A stretch of DNA of 64,000 bases from NCBI GenBank assembly GCA_037043015.1, contig CM073327.1:12692727-12756726 (forward strand), in the 5' to 3' direction. Origin of the DNA: Bryum argenteum. Lineage: Eukaryota; Streptophyta; Bryopsida; Bryales; Bryaceae. The translations under genes and the position numbers were made by a program. Under the pieces are notes generated by a model, which made no database searches, was not told the origin of the DNA, and saw only the letters and a program-made list of their open reading frames with translations. Of the stretch, positions 33,447-46,100 are shown one piece after another (the stretch's first letter is position 1; every line of letters starts with the position of its first letter).

Positions 33447-33680
33447 ACATCAAAATGATCTTCTATTACACTTATGAGTACAAAGAATTTTGATAAGAAG
33501 TTTTGAGAACTGAGTGTTAGCCTAATGTTGAAGCATCCAAATGATCGTCTATTACACTTATCACTGAAAAGAATTTTGATAAGGAGTTTTAAGAAGTGAG
33601 TATTAAGCTTCCAAATGATCTTCTATTACACTTATCAATGTAAAGAATTTTAATAAGTAGCTTCAAGAAGTGAGTGTTAA
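33447..33680. repeat. Three diverged repeats of 70-90 bp
   Basis: Each unit contains AAATGATC(T/G)TCTATTACACT followed by AAAGAATTTT(G/A)ATAAG and AGTGAGT(G/A)TTA. The unit length varies between copies. Noncoding and adjacent to the tRNA gene. Confidence 0.65.
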
Positions 33681-33845
33681 CTGTTTTAAGAGTTGAGAGT
33701 ATCAGACATCTTAAAAGGTGAGAGTAATAGTCGTTTTAAGATGTGAGTGATTTTGGTGCTCTTAGCATAACTTTTTTTCCTACATAATCCTGAAAGAAAA
33801 AGATATTTAGTAAAATTATTTTCAATTTTTTGGGGAAAAGTACTG

Positions 33846-33918
33846 TAGTCCCTGCGGGTTTCGAACCCGCGACCTTTCGCGTGTAAAGCGAACGTGATGA
33901 CCACTACACTAAGGAACC
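33846..33918 (-). tRNA. tRNA-Val (anticodon UAC)
   Basis: A 73-nt cloverleaf without intron and without encoded CCA. The acceptor stem GGTTCCT pairs with AGGGACT using two G:U pairs (1:72 and 4:69). The anticodon arm is TTCGC-TTTACAC-GCGAA with TAC at positions 34-36, which reads GUA and other Val codons. The T arm is GCGGG-TTCGAAA-CCCGC. The sequence follows the eukaryotic nuclear tRNA-Val pattern. TTTT about 9 nt downstream on the minus strand fits polymerase III termination. Confidence 0.95.
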
Positions 33919-36231
33919 TGATTGGATGCTGAGGGTGGCTTCAGTTTAAATTATAAATGCAAAAAAAAGAAGCTGAATCCTGCAGAGTGAACAGTATACG
34001 ATGTTACCATTTAGCACTAATAATACCCGCTTCACTCGATTCAAAAACATCATATCACTAATCAAACGTTAAAAACACTGCCAGATCAAGTTAAAATTAG
34101 GATGATATGACTGAATTCATCCATATCAAGTGTCATCCAAGTGATGAAATGACGCCATTCAGAAGAAGTAGTACACAGGGTAGTACATGGCTTCCTTTTA
34201 GCTGCGGTACACCTTCTGGTACAACCCATTTTTGTTGTTGATCGAGCTCCTTCCCATTGCATCGCATTCCTGCTGTGAGTTTCAGTGCCGAATTCGTAGG
34301 CTTTCTAGTAAAACACCATAAATTGTTGCCCCAGATTTTCTGCCACATTCCATCGATCACTCGATCTTGAGCAGCTTTTGGGTGAGAAAATTCAAACCTC
34401 TTTCTGATGATCCTCTTCCAGTAGCCGTAATCTCCACAATTGCATCGGTCGATCGTAGCATAGTCAGGTCTGCTCAGAGATCAGGGACTGTAATTAGTGT
34501 CTCGGTAGAGAAGAATGAATGGATTTATGAGCATGTTAGAATCGTTCAAGAGTGTTAGATTTCATCACGATTTGAATTGCTGTGCAGGAAAAGGGAATCA
34601 GGTGCAGTGGACCTTCGATTCTCACAGTGGTTATAATTAGTGACTCTGCTTCAGATTTGATTCTTATTTTGACCATTTCTGAGTGCTTAGTTTGTGTATT
34701 CGAGTGCTTAAATTGTTTGAAGAATGTTATTGATATTATCCAGAGCCTCTTCCATAGGAGTATTTCCTTCTCTTTGCTCTTTGATGTCCTCCTAGAACTT
34801 CAGGTGTTGAGAGAGAGTGCTATTTTGTAGTAATTGTCATTATTTCATTGGTAATTTGTTTGAAGTAACCGTAATGATTAAGTAAGTAGTTTTGATTGGT
34901 TTGGGTTATTTTTAGTCTGCTTTGACTTTCCTCCTAAATTTAGGTGTGCACACTAATTTTCGTGCATAATATCGGCAATGGATATACATAACAAGCAGTA
35001 ATTTTCGCGTAGAATATCCACAATGACTATATATAACAAATAGCCTACTTTATAGCAGCAGAATACTTGCCAACGCTATGACTAAATATTTATCAAGTCA
35101 AGTCTCAAAAAAAACTTGCGGCCTTACCTACTCAAGAGATTGAATCTACACAAGAATCATGGCCTTTCAAAGGTTCCATGGTGTAAACTTGCCCCTTACT
35201 ACTTGTGGATGACGAGAATCTTGTCTCAAAGGGCAAACGAATCCATTAAAGAACAAATTGTTAACTTTTGGTTAAGCCAACTGACCTAGAGCACCTTCAT
35301 GGATGTACATTACCTTTTGCTTGACGCCACACTATCATGTAGAGTAGGCTAGAAACTTCTAAATTCAACAATAAGGTGATTTTTGTTTACTAATTACTAA
35401 TTTGTAGGTTATCATGTTCCTACCAAGATCAGGTCTCAACTTTGGTCGCACTGTAAGTCCATTCTTTGTGAGAATATATGATCCAATATAGAGCCCACTA
35501 TGGACTGCGCTGCCCAACGTCGCTGATATTGATCATTTTTGTGTGCAGAGTTTTATGAGAGGAATAAGTAATTCCGGAGACTTTCCATATTTCTTCGTAA
35601 GAGCGGTCACCAATCTGGAGCCTCGACCTACATTGTGTGTGGTACCCTGTGAATGAAAAAAGGTCGTCGACAAGAGTTCCATCAATCAAAAGCAGACAAA
35701 TGACATGCTACCCTGCACAGGAGCGACGCACATGATGCTCGCTCAACCAGGGTACTGTATTTGTAACCATTCTCTGTCGGAATTCATCTTTCGAGCTTCA
35801 TTTGGTTAACAACAACCAGGGTACACCATCATCTGACGGAGTTCTTCTTTCAAGGTTCATCTATACCTCAAGTTCATCACAAAGGTATGCTTAATGTTTT
35901 GATCTTCAACACCTTAGATTTGGGTGAGATTCTAAACAAAGCTGTAGAAGAGCTCATGAAACAGTGAGGAAACAACATTGAAGCTCCGATGAGCATACGC
36001 AAGTTCATGTCTGTCGTGTGTGATCTTCGTCATTCTACTCCAAAGATTCGTGTATCACAACCTCCACACATCGCATGCGACGAACCCACACACAACAGTC
36101 GATATTTTGAAGTATGTAAGAATGTGGCCCCAATTCCATTGAGCATCGAAAAGTTTACAATACAATTCTCTATAGCATCACTATAGATTTATCGTACAAA
36201 GTCAAAATTGTCATATCTACACAATACTTTA
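33919..36231. other. Intergenic DNA, no supported gene
   Basis: Short minus-strand frames at 34133-34360 and 35498-35689 look coding-like in places but have no recognisable domain and do not join through splice sites that I could support. Degraded exons of an unknown gene are possible. Confidence 0.35.
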
Positions 36232-38856
36232 TCAAGAGCTCTTGGTCGTGTCCGGAAACGAGTGAAACCGCAGCATCAAGGAGTTCGTAACAACAATGAT
36301 GCTGCTCATGGCCATCATGCCGCCAGCAATAGAGGGCGTGAGTGCAAAATCTTGGCTAGGGAGCAACACTCCCGCCGCGAGCGGCACCGAAACGAGGTTG
36401 TAAGCAAGCGCCCACATCAAGTTCTGGTACACTTTGTCCATAGTAGCCTTCGAAAGATCGATAGCGTCCACCACTTGGGTGAGCCGATTCCCGAGCAAAA
36501 TCACGGACGCGGCGTCACTCGCAGCGTCCACGCGCGCCTGCGTTTTGAGCGCCATGCCCACATTCGCACACGCGAGTGCCGGCGCGTCGTTCACTCCATC
36601 ACCCACCATCGCCACCGTGCGCCCACTTTCTCGTAGCTCGGTTATGGCCCGGGACTTGTCAGATGGTCTGAGACCCCCTCGGACCTCGGCTATGCCCACG
36701 AACGCGCCTACGCTCGCCGCGGCCTCCTCGCGGTCACCCGAGAGTATGACTGTGCGGTGACCGAGGCGGCTCAAGCTCGTGATCGTTTGCTTCGCGTCGA
36801 GACGGAGCGTGTCTGAGACTGAGATTGCGCCAATCACGCCGTGACCCTCCAGGCCTACGTATACTGTTGTGCCGTAGTCTGATGTGGGCAACGCGAGCTC
36901 GTCGCGCCGGGAGGGCGTGAAGTCCGCTTTGCAACAGCCACTCACCCAGTCGAAGAGGCCGACGGCTGCGATTCGGCCGTCGATCTCCGCTAGTGCCCCG
37001 TATCCTGGCTCGGTAATCTGGCCTTGCGTTGCAGGGATTTGGGTGTTCTGAGCGGTGGCGTGCGCAGTGATTGCCGTTGCGATGGGGTGCACTGTGTGAT
37101 ACTCCACTGCGGCCGCGAGGGAGAGGATTTGGTCGTGGGTGAAGGGGGGAATGGAGGTGATGCCCGCGACGGATGGGTGGCCTTCGGTCAGGGTGCCGGT
37201 TTTGTCAAAAACGACGGTGTCGACGCTCGCGAGACGCTCCAGGACGTCGCCGCCGCGGACGAGGAGGCCACGCTTCGCGCCCAGCGAGGTTCCCACGAGG
37301 ACGGCGGTCGGGGTGGCGAGCCCGAGTGCGCACGGGCATGCGACAACGAGTACGTCGATGGCGAGCTTGAGCGAGAGTAAGAGCGCGTCACAATCTGGTC
37401 CCGCCGCGTCATTGAGGAGGACATCCGGGAAGACTTTGGTCCCGAGATAGTACCAGAATGCGAAAGTGGCGCCCGAGAGTGCCATGATCGTTGCCGCGAA
37501 CGGACCCGCGATCGCGTCCGCGAGGCGCTGCACCGGCGCCTCGCGCCCCTGCGCTTGCTCAACAAGCGAGACGATTGAGGCCACGGCAGAGTTGGATCCT
37601 GTCGATTCTGCTTGGACCCTGATCGGCCCCTCCCAATTGATGGTCCCGGCGGAGACCGCGTCCCCTGTGGATTTTGCCACTGGTAAAGGCTCCCCTGTAA
37701 GCATGGCTTCCTCGACAGCGCTCCGACCGTGCACGATTTTTCCATCGACGGGGATGGTTTCCCCGGGCAATACGAGCACAGCATCACCAGGTCGGATGCG
37801 CTCCGTCTCGACCTGTAAATGGAGCCCGTCCTCAAGAACCAAACGAGACTTCGACGGTACGAGTGACAGCAACTCCTGCATGTCGCTCGAAGCTTGCGCG
37901 CGCGCCCGCGACTCAAGTGACCTACCCAGGAGCACAAACGCGAGCAACATCACGGGCTCATCGAAAAACGAAGCCTCCCAGCCCAGTCCCGGATTCGCCA
38001 GTGACATGGCGCTAATAGCGAACGCGGCGGAAGCACCCACGCCCACAAGCGAGTTCATATTTGGCGCGCGTCGCGCCAGCGCCTTAAACCCATCAACCAC
38101 GAGCTCGCGCGCCGGTCCAAGAAGAGTCACTGACGCAATTGAGCATTTCCATATGGGATTGTGGAGCAATCCCAGTACCGGACCGTGAAGATGGATACCT
38201 AGAGAGTGCAGCAGATGGATACCGTGCGAGCCGCAGCATAATGCGACTAACGACCACGCGAAGGCTACTTGCGCGGTGCTCTTGTTCAACGCCTCCCGCT
38301 TCTTGATCACACTCTCCTCACGCTTGGCGACAACACTACCCTCCTCAACTGACCGGAGCTTCGATGGAAAGCCACACGTTGTCAAGTGCGCCGCTAGCTC
38401 AGCAGTCAAATCCTCAATCGGTCTTGGATTAGGGTGGAACCGGATTGCTGCGGTTTCTGTGAGCATGTTCACCGCGGCTGTGTCGACAAATTCCTGTGAG
38501 TTCAGAAGCGATCGTACTCGCGCTACACAGCCCCCGCACATCATCCCTTCCACATCCAGGAGCACCACATCCGACGAGCCCGGCGTCGCGGCCTCCTCCT
38601 GCGCTACTTCCACTGTCTGAACCTCCCTCGCAGTCCGTAACGCCTCGCATCGCCGCCATCTCTCGCGCTCCCCCTGCGCCAATCTCACACTACAAATTTG
38701 CCCTACTCGTCCAAGCCCCTGCGCCAATCTCAAACTACGAATTTCCCCTACTCTTCTGAACCCCTGCCTCGAGAAGGGCTTGACCTGCGGCATTGGCAGC
38801 GAAGGCCTGCCATGACCACCAAGCCGCAGCGAGCACGCACGCTCCATTGCGCTCAA
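36232..38856 (-). CDS. Chloroplast copper-transporting P1B-type ATPase, PAA2/HMA8-like, intronless
   Basis: In plants PAA2/HMA8 moves Cu(I) across the thylakoid membrane to supply plastocyanin. The single open frame encodes 874 aa, a normal family length. Residues 1-95 are Arg/Ser-rich and poor in acidic residues until about 80, consistent with a plastid transit peptide; they include a 15-residue tandem duplication. The metal-binding motif is GMMCGGC (104-110). Further motifs are TGEPLP (387-392), the copper-selective CPC (507-509) followed by [18 protein letters not shown] with phosphorylated Asp551, an HP motif, and [10 protein letters not shown] (from 752). Phrases such as [18 protein letters not shown] and [19 protein letters not shown] match PAA2 rather than PAA1. 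Unlike Arabidopsis PAA2, which has many introns, this copy has none and is strongly GC-rich against AT-rich flanks. All catalytic motifs are intact. Confidence 0.95.
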   Translation of the reverse strand: MSAMERACSLRLGGHGRPSLPMPQVKPFSRQGFRRVGEIRSLRLAQGLGRVGQICSVRLAQGERERWRRCEALRTAREVQTVEVAQEEAATPGSSDVVLLDVEGMMCGGCVARVRSLLNSQEFVDTAAVNMLTETAAIRFHPNPRPIEDLTAELAAHLTTCGFPSKLRSVEEGSVVAKREESVIKKREALNKSTAQVAFAWSLVALCCGSHGIHLLHSLGIHLHGPVLGLLHNPIWKCSIASVTLLGPARELVVDGFKALARRAPNMNSLVGVGASAAFAISAMSLANPGLGWEASFFDEPVMLLAFVLLGRSLESRARAQASSDMQELLSLVPSKSRLVLEDGLHLQVETERIRPGDAVLVLPGETIPVDGKIVHGRSAVEEAMLTGEPLPVAKSTGDAVSAGTINWEGPIRVQAESTGSNSAVASIVSLVEQAQGREAPVQRLADAIAGPFAATIMALSGATFAFWYYLGTKVFPDVLLNDAAGPDCDALLLSLKLAIDVLVVACPCALGLATPTAVLVGTSLGAKRGLLVRGGDVLERLASVDTVVFDKTGTLTEGHPSVAGITSIPPFTHDQILSLAAAVEYHTVHPIATAITAHATAQNTQIPATQGQITEPGYGALAEIDGRIAAVGLFDWVSGCCKADFTPSRRDELALPTSDYGTTVYVGLEGHGVIGAISVSDTLRLDAKQTITSLSRLGHRTVILSGDREEAAASVGAFVGIAEVRGGLRPSDKSRAITELRESGRTVAMVGDGVNDAPALACANVGMALKTQARVDAASDAASVILLGNRLTQVVDAIDLSKATMDKVYQNLMWALAYNLVSVPLAAGVLLPSQDFALTPSIAGGMMAMSSIIVVTNSLMLRFHSFPDTTKSS
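38671..38760 (-). repeat. 45-bp in-frame tandem duplication in the PAA2 transit peptide
   Basis: Two consecutive 45-bp units (38671-38715, 38716-38760), each starting CCCCTGCGCCAATCTCA on the plus strand, encode [13 protein letters not shown]- and [13 protein letters not shown]-type 15-residue segments. A partial third start (CCCCTGC) follows. The duplication keeps the frame. Confidence 0.85.
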
Positions 38857-39418
38857 TTTAATGCAAGCACTGCTCCATCATAGACAAATCGCCGACACAG
38901 CATGCGATTATTCGGGCAATCGGTATCCAGCTACGATTCTGAGTGAGTGAGGGGTGATTGAGGAAATTGGGTGCCTGAATCTTCACGGGTGTGGGTGGGA
39001 TCTGATCCGTTCGGAAACATTGGATATTGGATATAGGGTATTGGACAGTGACGGAGGTCAATCGGGAATTGGGTTGTGAGCAGATTCGAGGAAATACGAT
39101 GAGGAGATTCATGGCGCGAGTGTGTGGTTGCGGTTGAACTTTGGTGGGCCGCGGCCTCGCCATAGCCAGCCACGGCTGCGGTAGCCAGATGTCTTATCCG
39201 TCTGCCGTCTTTACCGTGGATACTGCATAGGTCACTACACTGAATCCTATATATAAACAATTAATGTATCATCTATGGAAAAATTCAGTTGTATCATTGT
39301 AGTCAACCTACCTGGAGAATCAAGTGGAAGTAGTTTGGTGTGTAATAACTAGAAAATAAGAGGAACTCAGAAATAGCCTTTAATTATGTAATTAGGCAAA
39401 AGAGTCGAATGGGAGGTG
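38857..39418. other. PAA2 upstream region
   Basis: This is the likely promoter and 5' UTR of the minus-strand ATPase gene. GC content falls with distance from the start codon. No specific motif, such as a GTAC copper-response element cluster, could be supported. Confidence 0.35.
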
Positions 39419-39711
39419 AGGGTTGTGCTACTCTAGCCCCTAAAGATCCACGATGTTTTGGGAGCTTGGAATCCCAACACATACCACTATGTACTAATGG
39501 GGGTACGTCCAATATTTTTGGAAATTTTTGATATTTTCAACCGTAGGATCTTGAAGTAAACTACCATTGGTAGTAGTGTGAAAATTTTCAACCGTTGGAT
39601 CATCACTAGATGTGAGATCATACCGTTTGAAGTTGACTGTAATTTTTTTTTTGCCTTGACCGCAAAAGCCGAATCGGTGGCCGTGGTCGTTTAGGGGCTA
39701 GAGCAAGCCCT
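39419..39711. mobile_element. MITE-like element with CTCTAGCCCCTAAA inverted repeats
   Basis: The left end AGGGTTGTGCTACTCTAGCC followed by CCTAAA is mirrored at the right by TTTAGGGGCTAGAGCAAGCC followed by CT, allowing a 3-nt gap. The repeat continues weakly inward (CCACG). The interior carries two forms of an internal phrase (TTTTCAACCGT(A/T)GGATC). Noncoding, and no clear target duplication. Confidence 0.5.
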
Positions 39712-41960
39712 AACCTAGTGGTCAAAACGCTAGTAGGAAGCCAGTGCTTGTCTCATCTCTCTAAGAACCTATCTTTGTGTTTAGGATATCAATGTACACA
39801 TGAGAGTTGTAGTCCGCAGCCATGTGGTTTTAATAGCCTTTAGAAAGGTATTCCGAATCTTCTTTTCTTCGAGGTGGGTGTCGACTTTTCTCAAAAAAGC
39901 AAGCTGCATTCCACTCTAACCAAATCAACCACAAAACTGAACCTCTAAATACAGTTCAAATCGTAGAGGCTTTTTGTACCCTCCTCGAGATTTTAGAGCC
40001 TAAGAGACATTGTTGCCATGGTAGAACATTCCGAGCTTCCTCACCAGGGGATCCCTATTAATGCTGACAAAATAATTTGTGAAAACCTCAATGTTGCAAT
40101 TGCTAAGGGGCATCAAGAAAAGTGATAATACTAAATTGTATGTTTACTCTGCCCTCTTTCACAAAATTGTTTGGATATAGAAAATTCTCCAAGAGGAGGG
40201 ATTAGAGAAATAATCGCACGGACGAGGAGGACAAGAACATTACGAAGAGGTGTGATTTTTTGTAGTTTCAAACAAAAAGATAATCTACTTATGTAATCTT
40301 ATGTCGCGATGCAATCAGTCTCATCCGTAAGTGGACGATAAATCTGTAATCACTTGTTATGTACTTCTCCCGTGCTGGTCAATGGTTAGAAGAAATAATC
40401 TTGTCTAGTTGGAACAAGAACTTCATCAACAAGAGTTTAAAATTGAACAGTTCTCCTATGTTTGTATGGGATTTGTTAAGGAGATGTCTCAATTGGATTG
40501 AAAGGATTCCCAATTGAAAAGGGCAAGAGCGACACAAGGGAGGGCACAAGCAAGTGGGGAGTCCTCCTAGTGGGGACCTTCTTGTAGTTCAAAAAATAGG
40601 GCAATCATGTTCAGAGGATTTTTGCTATCCATCGGCCCCCCATACAACTCTCCATGTAAAGTGCCCCTTAGTCATATCATATCCCTTAGAATGCTTGCAT
40701 CTTGAAAACATCATCAAGTTTAATTAAAATACACATTCAAAGAAGATCATAAGGTTAGCCTCAATCTTGAATATTGGCCTGGAAAAGCACACTCGGCTTC
40801 CAAACTTCAAGAAATGAAATGAGTGCCTTGAGGTTGTTACATAAATTTGACCTTGACTAAATAATGTAGGTACATATTTATTGCACTTTTAACATTTTAA
40901 TCTTCATAGATTAAATGTAGGTAACTTGTAAACCGAGTTCGTATTGAAGCTACAATGTATGGTGGACTTTTGGGCAACTAAAAACATAACTTTAGAGCTC
41001 AATTGGCACCAAAAAGTAATGAATGCGAAGACTTTGTACACATTCACTTAATTACTTGACAAGAATTTAGATTGAGAGAACATCTATAACAAGGGATGTT
41101 ACGAACACAACTCACACTTCGAGATTCCATGTCTCCTCAGTCGTGGTACAGACTACTTCGTAAGGCATGATTCATGACCATAGCGGAGGTCTCCTAGCCT
41201 TTACATTGGCAACCCAATTCAAGTATCACAACTAGAATTCGGAAAATATGTAAAATTTGTGACAAGAATTCTATCGAGCTTTATCACATGAGATATTCAT
41301 GAGGAGGAAATGCTCGTTTTTCTTGCCTCGCTTTGTTAGCTGGGCTTTGAAAGCCCATAGCGCTTGATGGGATGCCGGCTAGTTGTACTACTACGTCGTA
41401 TTTCTTCCCGGACGGACTCTTGTACTGGCTCACCAGTGAGGTGGGCTCTAGTTTTTTGTTTTTCTATTTTTGACCCCCTCAAGGTCAATTTTTTAAAATT
41501 TATGTTTCAAAAAATGTTTTTAGAGTCTACACTCCCCTTTTGCCCATGGGAGCCTCTCCATGGAATTTTAAGGACTTGAATGCAAAAAAATACCGGACAC
41601 CCTTTTATTAGCCTCCATCCATATTTGGAAATTCCAAGGGAGAACATGGATTGAATTTAGTGTTCGGCCTTGTACTGTGCTCCCTGCGTGCTGAAATGAA
41701 ATTGAGGTTTTATTTAGAAGCCACCAGCCATATTTTGTAGGAAAAATTGTTAGTGCACTACTTGATCTTGGAGTCAGAGAACCACACTTGCAAGAATCCG
41801 AATGCTTTCATTTTTTCTGGAATTTCTTATCAATAGGATTGAAGAACCCTGCAACGGTTGAATTTCCTAAATAGGTAATATTTGGTTTATAATTATAAGA
41901 AGAATAAAACTTCATAAATAAATATTAAATATACTAAATATTAGTAACTGAAAATTGATA
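39712..41960. other. Intergenic DNA, nothing identified
   Basis: AT-rich sequence without a supported gene. A small perfect palindrome (GGGCTTTGAAAGCCC) lies near 41343. The stretch ends at the Helitron insertion point. Confidence 0.4.
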
Positions 41961-41991
41961 TCATACTACTAAAATCACAACACCCAGCTGG

Positions 41992-42200
41992 ACGTTTACT
42001 TTACCTTTTACTTTATCTTAACCCTAAACCTTTTACTTTATCTTTTACTTTATCTTTATCTTTACCTTTTACTTTACCTTTTACTTTACCTTTTACTTTA
42101 TATTTTACTTTACTTTTACTTTACTTTTACTATTACTGTTACCTTTTACATTTTATGTTACTTTTTACTTCTATACATGTTTACTTCTTAACTGTACTTT
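41992..42200. repeat. TTTTACTTTACC-type simple repeat in the Helitron 5' region
   Basis: An imperfect array of TTTAC/TTTATC/TTTACC words about 200 bp long, entirely pyrimidine plus A on this strand. Noncoding. Confidence 0.85.
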
Positions 42201-42555
42201 TACTTCTCCACAGTGTTTTTGAACGTTGAGTTTGTGGGTTTGTGAAAATGCACTTGTATGTTGCAATTTGAGCTTACACACAACACATTGCAAACTTTTT
42301 TGAGACATTTGAGTTCAACACTTGAAGATTTATGACAAATTGTGAAATTGTGAAGTTGTGAAGTTGTGAGGTTGTGATCTTGGAAGTTGGAATTTACAAA
42401 CTTGGAGTTGCAAAATTGCAAGTTCAAGTTGTGGAGATTGAAATTGCAAGTTTTCAAGTTGAAATTGCGAGTTTTGAGGTGAGATTGCAAGTTTTGAAGT
42501 TGAAATTTCACAAATTGAAGTTCAATTTCTTCTGAGACAAGAAAGCGCGCATGCG

Positions 42556-42713
42556 GTTTGCGTTTCAGAATCTGCGCCGCTGACGAACCGAGCGCGCAAA
42601 TCGCGCGCAATCGCGTGGTTCTCTGCGTGAGTTGCGCGATTCGCGAGAATCGCGCGATCACAGCGCAGATTGTGCGCGCGGTTCGTTCAGCGGGCGCACT
42701 TCTGTGAAACGCA
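42556..42713. repeat. GC-rich inverted repeat upstream of the Helitron Rep gene
   Basis: Two arms of about 50 nt (left GCGTTTCAGAATCTGCGCCG..., right ending ...CACTTCTGTGAAACGC) are imperfect complements around a middle rich in CGCGCGA. The block is strikingly GC-rich in an AT-rich element. It is followed by a T run (about 42743-42763) and lies about 460 bp before the Rep start. Confidence 0.7.
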
Positions 42714-43173
42714 CTGCGAATTGATGTGCCGATTGATGTTCCCTTTTTTTTTTTTTTTTTTTTTAAATTTTAAAACCTAAATTTATTATTCTTTTGGAAT
42801 GATGATTGGTGAAGCACAAAGATGCATTGGAGGTAAACTTCTTGGAGTGGAGCAAGTGGTGGTAAACTTCTTGGAGTGGAATCTCTTGGAGCACAAGTCT
42901 AAAAGGTATTATCATTGACTTTACTCTTGTGATTTTAAAAAGATTGAATTTAGGGTTTATAGTAGGATTTTTTTCCTACACTAAATCCTATTTTATAATA
43001 ATTTTTGAAATCTTTGTTGGATTTATAGGGTTTAGAATAGGATCTTTGTTATCCTATAATAAATCTTATATTTTTGATAACCTTCGTTGAAATTTTGTAA
43101 ACTTTATATGATTTATGATAGGATCTTCATCATCCTATCATAAATCCTACTTTTTTTATTGTCTTTTTAGACA

Positions 43174-46100
43174 ATGGCACGTGCTTTGTCTACCATTGAT
43201 AATTTTCTAGATGTCAATGTTGATAGTGTTGGATCAATGTGCATCCAATGTCCAAAATGTTTGGCATTTCGTTTTAAAAAAGAAAAAAATACCATTTGTT
43301 GTTACAATGGCAAAATTGCCAATGAACATGTTAATCACCCAATTGTCCATCCAATGCTCAATGAGCTTTATATGGGCACTACACCTAAATCTCGAGAGTT
43401 TATTAAACATATTCGAAAGTATAATCAAGCTTTTGCATTTACGAGTATGAGAAGTAAGTTTCAATCTAGCCAAGTTGAAGGTAGAGGGGTATATACTTTT
43501 CGTGTAAACGGAGAATTATGCCACCACATTGGAAATTTACAACCCGATTTAGACCAAGGTGCTAAATTTGCACAAATTTATTTCTTGGATGATGGTTTAC
43601 AAACGAATCGTCGTATGGAGATTTTTGATGATCTTCATCGTGATACTCTTAATAACATTCAAGAAGTTTTAGAATCCGTAAATACATTAGTTCGAGGTTT
43701 TAAGTCTTCGCGTGATGTTCTTCAAAGGGGATCAAACATGGGACTTCGTATCTCCGGTGAAGTTCCTTCTGGAGAACATCCCCGTCGATATAATCGCCAA
43801 GTAGTTCCAGAAGTTGCTGCTATTGTTCTTGACGAACAGTACATGAATTTAGGTAGAGATATTATTCTTCACCAACATGGTGGAAATTTACTACGAATAA
43901 AAGAAATTCACCCAGCGTACGATGCTTTATCCTATCCTTTGTTATTTCCTGAGGGACAATGTGGATGGTCACCAACTTTTAAAGCAAATACTGGAGTGAC
44001 TTTAAAGTCATATGTCCAATATTTGCTTCAAAAGCGACCGGAATCTAATGTACTACATAGGGCTGGTAGATTATTCCAGCAATATGTGGTAGATCAATAT
44101 TTACGTGTAGAACATGAAAATTTGTTATTCATTAGACAACATCAAAATGAACTTCGTGCAGAATGCTATCAGGGGATTGTAGATGCTTTGCAGGAGGACA
44201 ATAGAGCACGCATTGGGCATCGCATTGTCTTACCCGCAACATTTATTGGCTCCCCTCGATACATGCAAAAACTTTTTCATGATAGTATGGTTTTGGTTAG
44301 AGTTTTAGGAAAACCCGATTTGTTTGTGACAATGACGTGTAATCCGACCTGGCCTGAGATTCTTAATGAGCTTGAACCAGGTCAAAGTCCTCCAGATCGT
44401 CCAGATGTTGTTGTACGTGTTTTTGAACTTAAATTAAAAACTTTGATGGATGAGATTACCAAGAAGAATGTCATGGGAGAGACAATTGCTTTTTGTTACA
44501 CTATTGAGTTTCAAAACGTGGTCTTCCTCATGCACACATTCTTCTTTGGTTAAAAGACAAGGTCAATGACTGTCACCTTATAGATAGAATAGTATGTCTT
44601 TGAGATTCCCGATTTAGATAGACAACCTCAATTGTATGCATGATTGCCAAACATATGATGCATGGACCTTGTGGTTTGGACAATCCCAATTGTCCATGCA
44701 TGGAAGACAATAGTAGATGTACAAAAACTATCCTATGCAAGTTCGAGATACTACCGAGGTAGATGGTGATGGTCATGTTTTATACCGTCGTCGAAACCAA
44801 GGTCGATATGTCGAGAAACGTGTACATGGACAAATCGTTCGCTTAGACAATCGATGGGTTGTACCATACAATCCATATTTGATAGGTCGATTTAATTGTC
44901 ACATTAATGTGGAAATTTGTAGTTCGGTAAAAACAATCAAATACCTCCACAAGTATATTTTTAAAGGTCCAGATCGTGGTGTTGTAGAAACAGATGAAGT
45001 TGTAGATGAGATTAAAGACTTCTTGGAAGGTCGTTATGTGGCTGCCCAAGAAGCATGTTGGAGACTTTTTGGTTTTGAAACTAACAATAAGAGTCATAGT
45101 ATTTGTCGTTTACCCGTTCACCTTCCCCCGGTCAACAATATGTTACTTTTGAGGAGGCAACATCTTTGCAAACGGTGATTGATCAAAATGCTGAGACTAA
45201 ACTCACTAAGTTTTTTGAGCTCAATCGCCACATTCGTGCCTTGATTGCTTCTGGCAATCAAGGCAATCATATGCTTCTTCGTTACATGGATCTTCCACTC
45301 CATTACAAGTGGGATGTGAAGAAAAACATGTGGGAAAGAAGACTACGTAATATTAAAGTTTTTGGTAGGATAAATATGGTTCCCATGGGTACCGAGTATT
45401 TTACTTACGTTTGTTGTTGACTCATGTTGAGGCACCAACTTCATTTGATGACCTACTTTGTTTTAATGGTATTGTGCATTTAACGTACAAAGCCGCTTGT
45501 ATTGCAAGAGGACTTTTACATGATGATATTGAGTGGGAAAATTGTCTACAAGAGGCAACTCTCATTGCGTTGCCTAAGCAAATTCGGCGGTTGTTTGCAA
45601 CACTTCTTGTGTTTGGACAACCACTAGATCCTCTTAGTTTATTAAGGAGTCATCTTGATGCTATGTCGATGATTGGCGCAATGATCAAAATCGCTATTGC
45701 AAAGCGATTTTGTCCATTGAAGAATATTTGTCATCATCGATAAACATCTTACTGATTTTTTAATATCGAAGAATTGAATGAGTTTGGTTATCCAAACATT
45801 GTTGATGTTGGTAGTGATACCAATGACAATATTGATTTTGATAACCAAAACATTACTTTTCTAGAAGAGGATGTAGGTAGACTCAACGAAGAACAAAATA
45901 TTGTTTTTAATGCAGTGACCTCTGTTTGTTTTTAAATTCGATTCTTCAAATAGGCTTTTCTTTTTAGATGGTCCTGGTGGTACAGGTAAGACTTTTTTGT
46001 ATAACACCATATTAGGTTATCTTCGTGGTTGTAATGTCAAGTGTATGGCAATGACAACAAGTGGAATTGCCGCATGCCTTTTGAATGAAGGGCGAACGGC

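Noticed and set aside
34133-34360. Minus-strand frame that looked like a gene fragment
   Set aside because: It has coding-like composition but no known domain, and no splice sites were found that extend it convincingly in either direction.
36208-36636. Plus-strand open frame of 142 codons opposite the copper ATPase
   Set aside because: It is the antisense of a GC-rich gene whose minus-strand frame has every P1B-ATPase motif; the plus-strand product has no domain and is an artefact of high GC.
37188-37937. Long minus-strand frame of 249 codons overlapping the ATPase
   Set aside because: It is out of phase with the real gene and very Ser/Arg-rich, as expected of a shifted reading of GC-rich coding sequence.
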